Assembly (NCBI GenBank): GCA_963799105.1
Contig: CAWCVR010000017.1
Coordinates: 181,740-245,739 of the forward strand
DNA length: 64,000 bases
From: CAWCVR01 sp963799105
GTDB taxonomy: Bacteria; Acidobacteriota; Terriglobia; Bryobacterales; Bryobacteraceae
Direction of reading: 5' to 3'
Both the position numbers and the translations under genes were made by a program. The notes below the pieces were generated by a model that was not told the DNA's origin, did not search any database, and was given only the letters and a program-made list of their open reading frames with translations. Within the stretch, counting starts at the first letter, position 1. Each line of letters opens with the position of its first letter. This document shows positions 54,811 to 64,000 of the stretch, piece after piece.

Positions 54811-55176
54811 TCAGCACCGGGCGATAGGTACCAGTTTAGATTTCCTGATTTTTCTGTCCCGTGTTACCAAGGGAACACGGTGGACGATACTGGTTGCGGC
54901 GATCAGTTCGTCAGCGGGATCGCCGGTGAAATCCAGTTTGGTCGATCTCTCACAGACCGCCAGATCCAGCGGCCAGACTTGTACCCGGGCGAATATCCTC
55001 ACAAACTCGGCCGACCGAACGTCAATCGCAATCCTGCCCAACTGTGCCAGCTTGGCAACCTCCCACAGCACGATTGCCGATATGCCCCATGGTTCGGAGG
55101 CCAGCAGTTTCCGTTCGGCAGGCGTCAGCGAACCGTCCAGCGCGAACAGAAGAATATGCGTGTCAAGATTCAGCAT
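54811..55176 (-). CDS. VapC-type PIN-domain toxin (Phd-linked)
   Basis: A 121-residue PIN protein: MLNLDTHILLFALDGSLTPA (first Asp), ISAIVLWEVAKLAQLGRIAI (Glu), DFTGDPADELIAATSIVHRV and LVTRDRKIRKS (last Asps). It differs from the VapC at 54056 in sequence and size. Its start overlaps the antitoxin gene by 14 bases. Confidence 0.92.
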   Translation of the reverse strand: MLNLDTHILLFALDGSLTPAERKLLASEPWGISAIVLWEVAKLAQLGRIAIDVRSAEFVRIFARVQVWPLDLAVCERSTKLDFTGDPADELIAATSIVHRVPLVTRDRKIRKSKLVPIARC

Positions 55177-55381
55177 TCCACCCGATTCCAGTCGAGAAGA
55201 CGTCGCCCGTCACCTTCATCCTGCCCTCCATGCTTCCGATCAGAGCAGCGCAGTCGGAATCGGCCGGGATCACCCGTGCCACGGCTTTTCCATGTTTCGT
55301 CACGACGATGCCGTCAGGACCCAGGTGGTCGAGCAGCGAAAGACACTGCTCCTTGAACTTCGACGCGCTGATCTCCATCAT
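55163..55381 (-). CDS. Phd/YefM-family antitoxin
   Basis: A 72-residue protein with the Phd fold N-terminus (MEISASKFKEQCLSLLDHLG; IVVTKHGKAVARVIPAD) and a toxin-binding tail. It starts at 55381 or, skipping one Met, 55378. Overlap with the toxin gene shows a standard antitoxin-first module. Confidence 0.88.
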   Translation of the reverse strand: MMEISASKFKEQCLSLLDHLGPDGIVVTKHGKAVARVIPADSDCAALIGSMEGRMKVTGDVFSTGIGWNAES

Positions 55382-55403
55382 CGATCCATTATAGTCAAAT
55401 TTA

Positions 55404-55415
55404 TTGACCGGTCAA
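55404..55415. promoter_or_regulatory. Candidate operator of the Phd/VapC module
   Basis: The perfect palindrome TTGACCGGTCAA lies 23 bases upstream of the antitoxin start, within the AT-rich promoter region (TTATAGTCAAATTTA on the plus strand). Phd antitoxins repress by binding such sites. Confidence 0.5.
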
Positions 55416-55594
55416 AGATAATGCCTATAGAAAACAGATCCAGTCGAGCCTCCGAACGCCTCACACAGCCGCAAGTGCTCGAATCCGTTGGAAGGCTGCC
55501 CTGACAGCAGGCGGCGGATCGGCCGCGGAAGTTCGAAACGCGTCCGCGACGGGGGCGCATCGTGTTCCTCGTCTTGCGCTCCCCGGCGCGGCGC

Positions 55595-56527
55595 CTACAT
55601 CCGCGGCGCGTAGTAGCCGGGCCGGACGCGCACCAGCAGTTCCTTCCGGCCCTTCACCCGCAGTTCGAAGGTATGGAACAGGCCGTCGGTGGTGAGGGGT
55701 TCGGGACGGTACAGAATGATGTACTGGTGGCTCAGCTCGTTGTGGATGTTCTCGAAGGACTGCTCCAGGTCTTCCACTTTAAAGGGGAAGTAGGCGCGGC
55801 CGCCGGTTTTTTCGGCGAAATACTTGAGCACCTTGTCGCCATCCAGATCGCTGCGCGTGGTGTTGGTGGAAATGGTGTAGACCACGGTGTCGGCGCGCTG
55901 CGCCATTTCGAGAGCCTGGTCGCGGGTAAAGTGGCTCTGGTTGTCTTCGCCGTCGCTGAGGATCACGATGGCGCGGCGGAACTTGCTCTTGGGCTGATCG
56001 AGCGCCAGTTTGTCCCGGCAAGCGAAGTAGATGGCGTCGTAAAGGGCGGTGCCGCCGCCGGGGCGGAGGCCGCGGATGGCCGCCACGAGCTTGCCGGGGT
56101 CGCCGGAAAGGTCGGAAATCAGTTGCGCGGTGGAATCGAAGCTGATCACCATGCCCAAATCGAGGTGCGACCGCATGACGCTCTGCACGAACTGGCTGGC
56201 GGCCTCCTGCTCGAACTTGAAGCGGTCGCGGATGCTGTTGCTGGTGTCGATGAGGATGCCGAGCCGCAGGGGCAGGTCGGTTTCCGCGCTGAATTCCTGG
56301 ACGATCTGGGGTCTCTTGTTTTCGATCAGCTCGAAATCGTCCTTCTGGAGGTCGGTGACGAAGCGGCCCTTGTGGTCCATCACGGTGAAGAGCATGTTGA
56401 CGCGGTTGACGTCCACGGAAATGCGTGCGCCCGGCTCTTCGGGTGGGGCTGGCGGGACGGGGTTTTGCGGAGCGGCCCACAGAGCCACCAAGGCGCCGGC
56501 GGCCAGCGGAAGTCCCCAAAGTCTCAT
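55595..56527 (-). CDS. Exported VWA-domain protein, acidobacterial TIGR03436 type
   Basis: A 310-residue protein. A signal peptide (MRLWGLPLAAGALVALWAAP) is followed by a short beta domain (VNRVNMLFTVMDHKGRFVTD; LQKDDFELIENKRPQIVQEF). The VWA domain has a MIDAS motif in GILIDTSNSIRDRFKFEQ, then GGGTALYDAIYFAC and IVILSDGEDNQSHF. The C-terminus RVRPGYYAPRM is the usual family ending. It is probably periplasmic or surface-bound and acts in protein contact; partners are unknown. A GATTATACAG repeat copy precedes it. Confidence 0.88.
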   Translation of the reverse strand: MRLWGLPLAAGALVALWAAPQNPVPPAPPEEPGARISVDVNRVNMLFTVMDHKGRFVTDLQKDDFELIENKRPQIVQEFSAETDLPLRLGILIDTSNSIRDRFKFEQEAASQFVQSVMRSHLDLGMVISFDSTAQLISDLSGDPGKLVAAIRGLRPGGGTALYDAIYFACRDKLALDQPKSKFRRAIVILSDGEDNQSHFTRDQALEMAQRADTVVYTISTNTTRSDLDGDKVLKYFAEKTGGRAYFPFKVEDLEQSFENIHNELSHQYIILYRPEPLTTDGLFHTFELRVKGRKELLVRVRPGYYAPRM

Positions 56528-56532
56528 ATGTC

Positions 56533-56575
56533 CCGATTATACAGTGGGGCGGCGGGAGCGCGGACGGGAAAGCCC
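56533..56575 (+). repeat. GATTATACAG-GGCGG dispersed repeat, divergent copy 4
   Basis: CCGATTATACAGTGGGGCGG CG-rich continuation resembles the three copies at 33588, 37270 and 38692 but is looser. It lies just upstream of the VWA gene. Confidence 0.45.
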
Positions 56576-56617
56576 GGCGGCGACGCGCGGCGTGCGGCCG
56601 GCTGCGCTTCCGCGCTT

Positions 56618-59600
56618 CTATTTGACCCAGACGTTGAAAAACGCATAGGCGTTCCCCATGCTGAGAGTCACATACGTCAAGCTCTGCCGCGGCGCAACGA
56701 AGTTGACCTGGAGAATGCCCGCTGCCATGCCCGGCGCCGCGCCGGCAAAGGCGACCGGCAATCCCGTGGGGTTGGCCGGGTCGTCGGTGAACGGCTGGAT
56801 CTGGATCGGCGCGGCTGGGGCCGCCAGCGGTGCGGCGTTGACCTGGCCATCGCGGCTCGGCGGATTGGTCTGTCCCGCGCCGGCCAGATAGAGGATCATC
56901 GTTGAGCCTGCGTGCGCCGGATTTGACGCGGAGTTAGGAGAGAAATCCCCATTGAACACCCCGAGGATCTGTAAGACCGTGCCAGTTACGGCGACCTGGA
57001 CCGGATTCGACTTGACGCCGTTGTTTTGAACTTGAATCGTGGTGGCCGATTTCGTGGCCAGTTCGAAGGGCGCCACCAGATCGATCTCCTGGGCGCTCAC
57101 CCATAGCAGCGGCACGGGCGTTCCATCGAACGTGACCTCGACTCCGGCCACGGTGGATGCCAGGGCTCCCGACTGGATTACGCCGGGCGTGGCCGTAGCG
57201 GGGCCAATTTGTCTGCCGAGAATCCGGATCGCCTCTCCCGCGGCAATCCCCGGAAAACCGGATGGATATGGATCCGTTGACGGGACCACGCTCTCCACGG
57301 AATCCAGCGAGATCGGGGGCGGCGTGGGATCGATTTTGGCGATGTAAACGGCCTGGGTCGCGGTGGTGGCATTGGAGGCGGCCGTGCCCGCCGCATAGGC
57401 AAATCCGGAGGAGTCGGTGGCCAGGCCGGCGACCGGGTCGAAATAGGTCGAGAACGGCAACTGCGTGAAATCCGCGCTGAACTTGCCGATGAATCCCTGC
57501 CCGATACCGATCTCGAACGGACTCACGGTCTGCGGTGCGCTGGGGTAGTATTGCGCCCCGCCCGAAATCCACGGCTCGCCCGCGGAATCCACCGCGATCG
57601 ACGACGGGGAAAGGCACAGCGCCCCGCCAAGGTAACTCAGACGCTGGACGGAATGCGCCTTGGGGTCCAGCTTCAAAACGAAGGCACTGCCTTGCGGCCC
57701 CGGGAACGAAGGCCCAATGGTGAAGACCGGGCACGAGCCGCCTGCCTGCGATTGGAATGCTCCCGCGGAAGCCGGCTGGGACAATCCCAAACTTTGGCCC
57801 GCGAGGTAGATGTTGCCGGAGGGGTCGAAGGCGATCGCGTTCAAAGCGTCGTAGCCCGTTCCGCCGAGGTACGTGGCATAGTCCAGGCCGCCAGCGGGAT
57901 CAAAGCGCGCCAGGAAACCGTCGTAGAGTCCACCACCGAATTTCGGCTGCAAGGCGTTGGAAGTGACCGGAAAATCCGGCGAGAGGGTCGCTCCGGTTTG
58001 CAGGCGCTCGGGCTGCGCATCCAGCGCCACGCTCGTGGCATACGTTGCCGGGGCGAGCTCCGGACTATTCGCGTTGGGGCGACTGCCGCCCAGCAACGTC
58101 GATCAGATCGGCGACTGCCATGGCGGCGATCCGGGTCACGAATGCTTCGCCCATGTTGAAGACGGACGTAATGCAACCTGGGTATGGTCGGAGTTTGGAA
58201 CGCGTTCGCCGGTACCGGGTAAACTGCCTTGCGTCAACCCCGCGATCACCGCACTCCCCGCATTATCCACCGCGATGCCCCGAGGCCGCCCGCCTCCCAG
58301 CAGCGTGGAGTAGACCAGTTGGCCGCCATCGGGGCTGAGTTTGGCCACGAGAGCCTCCGGGAAGCTGGCCGGGGTCATCTTGAAACTGGCGCCCGTGGTG
58401 GGGAAATCCGGCGAGGATGTGTATCCGGTGATGTAGGCGCTGCCTGTTCCATCCACTCTGATCCCGCTGGCGGTGTCGCCTTCGCCTTCCGCCCAGGATA
58501 CCGTGGAGTACAGAACCTGGCTGCCATAGGGGCTGCGCTCCGTGACGAACACGCTGTTAAACGTCAAGGCTCCCCGCAAAACTCTCGAGTCCGCCGCGAG
58601 GCAAAAGAGAAACTGCGGGTTGAACTGATAAGGCAGCGATATCTGCGACCAGGTTTGCCCCCCATCCGTGCTGCGGAAGAGGACATACGTGGTCCCCGTT
58701 TTGGCAGTGTACTGGCTGCCTCCCGCGTACAGCGTGCCTGGATTCCGCGGATCCACCGCAAAAGTGCCAATATACTGCGAAGAGGTGGCGGAACTCAGCG
58801 CCGGCAATACCATGGTGAGCGTCTGGCCGCCATCGGTGCTGCGCTGCAGTCCAAACGCATTGAGCATGTAAAAAGTGGTCAGTGGATTGCCCGGCGCAAT
58901 CGCCATGGCCCATGGATGTTTTCCACGCCCTGGCTGGCTTCCCCGCGGCCCAGGTGTTCCCTCCGTCGGTGGAGCTTAGTAACTCGCCGATAAGTGCCGC
59001 CCACGATCGCCCCACTGGGTGCAATCGCGAGGGACACAATCGGGTTGAATACCGCCGTATCGCTGGGGGCGCTGAGAACCTCGGTCCACGACTGACCGAA
59101 GTCGGTACTGCGGTACAGCGCTCCCGGATAGTTGGTCGCGGCCAGCACCACTCCGGGCTGCGACGGACTGGCGGCGACCGTCCCGATTTGCGTGACCGCA
59201 ATGGACCCGTTCGTCGAACCCTGCCAACTGGTGCCGAGCCGTCGGTGCTGACGAAAATGCCCTCCGAAGTCACACATACAGCGTATTGGCCGATCCGGCA
59301 TCCACCGCCAGGGGCGTATACCGGGTTCGCGAGCAACGCGCCGGCAGTCTCGGTCCAGGATGTCCCGCCATCGGCGGAGCGGGAAAATGCCGATGGGCGT
59401 CACCGCGTATTCAACATTCGGCGAGGCCGGAGCGGCCACGATCTGGGTCACGGTGCTGGCCCCGGCAGCGACGGGGAGTTCCAGGAATTGCCCGCCATTG
59501 GCCGTCACCGTGAGCGGCACCGAGCCCATGTGGCTCTGGTACGCATTTACCACTCCCAGATCGGACGAATCCGTGGTCCCGGTGATATAGAGGTTCCCCT

Positions 59601-60303
59601 GCGCGTCGCGGGCCATTCCCGCGGCGTAGCTCACGCCGCTCCCGCCGAATGGCGTGTCGAAGACGAGTTGCGAACCGATCACCAGCGGAAGCGCGTGGTT
59701 GTAAGCGCCCATGTGGAAGCCCACGTGATTCGCTTCGTCGATCGCATACGACGCCTCCACCAGTTGCCGCTGTCCCGCGGCCGTCTGCCAGGCCACCGGC
59801 CTGGCCTGGCGGATCCGCTCCGCGCCGGCATCCAGAACCAGTTCCCCGTTCCGGCCGATCCGTATGCCGTCAATCCCGCCGAACACCAGCCGCACCACCC
59901 CCGGGTCGCGCCCGGCGCCGATTTCCAGATGGTAATCGAGGCCTTCCCGGTTCGCTTGAAACACCACGTCGATGCCGGGATTGACGCCGCGCCAGCGGAC
60001 GCGGCCGTATAGATCGTAGGATGCCCTGAAGCCGCGGCCGAGGAGATAGTTCGCTTTACCCGGCATTCGGTCGAGCGCTTCCAACGACGATCTCGGACTC
60101 GCGCCGGCCACCGACATGCCCACTGCATGGCCGCGTAAATTCAGAACGGCGCCGCCGGTGGTCACCGACAACGCATAGCCCGCGCCCTGCGCGACGTATT
60201 CCGCCTTACGTGCTTCAAACGCCAGCACTCGAGGATTACTCGCAGTGGTGTAACTTGCGCCAAAACAGGAAAGCGTCAGGAGTGAACAAGCGATAACGCG
60301 CAC
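56618..60303 (-). pseudogene. Secreted SBBP/TIGR03437 protein broken by frameshifts
   Basis: One gene of about 1220 codons is spread over several frames. 58879-60303 gives the signal peptide (MRVIACSLLTLSCFGAS) and N-terminal domain (GRVRWRGVNPGIDVVFQANR). Within it the frame slips near 59380 and back near 59220 (LLANPVYAPGGGCRIGQYAV lies in another frame). 58136-58906 gives sialidase-like FRSTDGGQTWSQI and SBBP repeats. 56618-58096 gives more SBBP repeats and the TIGR03437 domain (GVFNGDFSPNSASNPAHAGS). All parts are well conserved, so sequencing indels are as likely as true decay. Confidence 0.8.
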
Positions 60304-60333
60304 GGCTCTTCTCCAAAGCGTGACGCGGGAACG

Positions 60334-61282
60334 CTAATCCGATGGTAGCACCGGGAGCCCGGCCGGGAGATCCATCCACTCTTCCAGCTCGCGGGGCAAG
60401 GGCGAGACCACCACCACCTCTTCACCCGTTGTAGGCTGATGGAACCGGATGGGTGCGCGTGCAGGAAGTAGCGGCCGAGCGGCGGCTGGCCCTCCACCTT
60501 GGCGGGCGCGCCGTAAAGCGTGTCGCCCGCCACCGGGTGGCCGATGCTGGAAAGATGCACGCGGATCTGGTGCGTGCGGCCGGTCCCAATGCGCACGCTA
60601 GCAGCGTGAACCGGTCCAAACGTCGCAGCACGCGGCACTCCGACCAGGCGGCGCGGCCCTCGAGCCGCGCGGTCATGCGCGTGCGATGCACCGGGTCGCG
60701 CGCGATGGGGCGCTCGATGCGGCCCGATCCTCCTGCACGCGGCCATGCACCAGCGCCAGGTAGATCTTCTCCACCTGCCGCCGGAGAACTGCGCGGCCAG
60801 TGGCGATGGGCCGCGTCGTGCTTGGCCACCAGCAGCACGCCGCTGGTGTAGCGGTCCAGGCGGTGGACAATGCCCGGGCGCAGATCGCCGCCCACGCTGC
60901 GAAAGCGCGCCGAAGCGGTGCAGCAGGGCGTTCACCAGCGTGCCCGAATGGACGCCCGCGCCGGCGTGCACCACCATGCCGGCCGGCTTGTCGATGGCCA
61001 CCAGGTCGTCGTCTTCGTAGAGCACCGTGAGCGGAATGTCTTCGGGCGTGGCGCGCAGGGGGGCAGGCTCGGCCGGGGCCACATCCACGGTCTCGCCCGC
61101 GCGGAGCAGGTAGGAGGGGCGGCGGAGCGGCCGTCCACCAGGACGCGGCCGGCGCGGATCCACTCCTGCATCCGTGAACGGCTGTACTGGGGCAGCCGCT
61201 CGTGCAGCAGCTGGTCGAGGCGCGTGCCGGCGTCGCCCGGCTCGGCGGCGAGGCGCAAGGCTGGGGGCGCCGGCTCAGTCAT
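60334..61282 (-). pseudogene. rluD: RluD-type 23S rRNA pseudouridine synthase, frameshifted as sequenced
   Basis: Start MTEPAPPALRLAAEPG at 61282. The S4 domain (RLDQLLHERLPQYSRSRMQE; IRAGRVLVDGR) is followed by the synthase domain with the catalytic aspartate in GIVHRLDRYTSGVLLVAKHD and the late motif GTGRTHQIRVHLSSIGHPV, then a stop at 60334. These pieces lie in three frames, so at least four indels break it (near 61130, 60890, 60800 and 60600). Length and motifs are otherwise normal. In an intact form it modifies U1911, U1915 and U1917 of 23S rRNA. Confidence 0.82.
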
Positions 61283-61289
61283 CGGCCTT

Positions 61290-61660
61290 GTGCGGCCGGG
61301 TTCGTGCTTCCGTGCCGACGCGGCCTGCTCTCGGCGACCGTCCGCCGCCCGGGCACGGCGGTCGTAGAACTGGATCCGGCAGAAGCGGCAATGGTACAGC
61401 TTGCCGCCCAAGAGCCTCTCCACCAGGTTCACGAGCCGGTGTGCATCGGGTCGATCTGGTCGGGCTCTTTCAGCTGGACAGGCGGTAGGTGCCGCATTGC
61501 GGGCAGCGGGCATACGGGCCGAGGCGGTATTGAAAACCGCGCGGGAGGTACTCCTCGCTATGGCAACCCTTGCACTCGTAGATGGACGGTAGCTGAAGCG
61601 TTCGAAAAGAGTCCGGTGGACACGCCGCAACCGCCCTCCGCACTGGCTGCATTTGCGCAT
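61290..61660 (-). pseudogene. Small zinc-ribbon protein, frameshifted as sequenced
   Basis: Begins MRKCSQCGGRLRRVHR at 61660. The cysteine pairs CxxC (KCSQCGG), ECKGCHSEEYLPRG, ARCPQCGTYRLSS and YHCRFCRIQFYDRR lie in two frames. Joined, they make a protein with four CxxC pairs, a two-zinc ribbon. No stop lies between it and rluD in the last frame, which is probably the result of an indel. Function unknown. Confidence 0.6.
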
Positions 61661-61743
61661 TCCTGGCCTAGTTATAGCGCAATTGCGGAACGGGACAAGC
61701 CGCGCCACAATAAAGAGATCGCCCTTTCCGCTCAGATCCCACT

Positions 61744-64000
<2,257 letters not shown>

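Overview
The window looks like a chromosome segment of an acidobacterium of the Solibacter/Bryobacter type. The evidence is high GC, several large secreted proteins with SBBP repeats and the C-terminal domain known from Solibacter (TIGR03437), a VWA protein of the acidobacterial TIGR03436 type, and many GTG/TTG starts. This assignment is inferred from gene content, not from a marker gene.

Layout. 1-2109 (minus): Cas3 of a type I CRISPR-Cas locus that continues off the left edge. 2222-6590 (plus): M20 peptidase, DMT permease, HtrA/DegP protease and a small peptidoglycan-binding exported protein. 6565-11885: a tandem duplication of about 2.65 kb that carries two secreted TIGR03437 paralogues, each followed by a doublet of 112-bp nested-palindrome repeats. 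11969-15962 (plus): GH13 glycosidase, B12-binding radical SAM protein, folP. 16000-20070: wreckage of group II intron reverse transcriptases, with a 2.3-kb serine-recombinase element with 24-bp terminal inverted repeats inserted exactly in the RT coding sequence. 20104-26347 (mostly minus): DUF1287 protein, orphan HicB, a Fur / FHA-GAF-PP2C pair, MEMO family protein, RhlE helicase. 26488-31118 (minus): a four-gene operon of corrinoid protein, UroD-type methyltransferase, hybrid histidine kinase with a DUF1638-like N-terminus, and response regulator; this is the most interesting system in the window. 31273-33487 (minus): ECF sigma factor, anti-sigma factor and exported partner. 33909-43000: giant SBBP and He_PIG proteins, GNAT acetyltransferase, aminotransferase. 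43268-44972: Smr, YdcH-like, RimI-like and an acidobacterial exported protein.

45117-50847 reads as an acquired island: RHH protein, tyrosine recombinase, unknown membrane and zinc-ribbon proteins, nucleotidyltransferase, a Doc toxin fused to a further domain, and MazEF. 50954-53773 is a thiSGHE thiamin operon in which thiH carries a 57-bp in-frame repeat-associated insertion at its start. 53851-55381 holds two VapC-type toxin-antitoxin modules. 55595-64000 holds a VWA protein, an SBBP protein, RluD, a zinc-ribbon protein and UvrA. From about 58 kb to the right edge every gene carries frameshifts, which suggests poor sequence at a contig end rather than real decay.

The window shows housekeeping genes mixed with mobile DNA, five toxin or antitoxin loci, and several families of small dispersed palindromic repeats. 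No complete rRNA or tRNA gene, CRISPR array or replication origin was seen.
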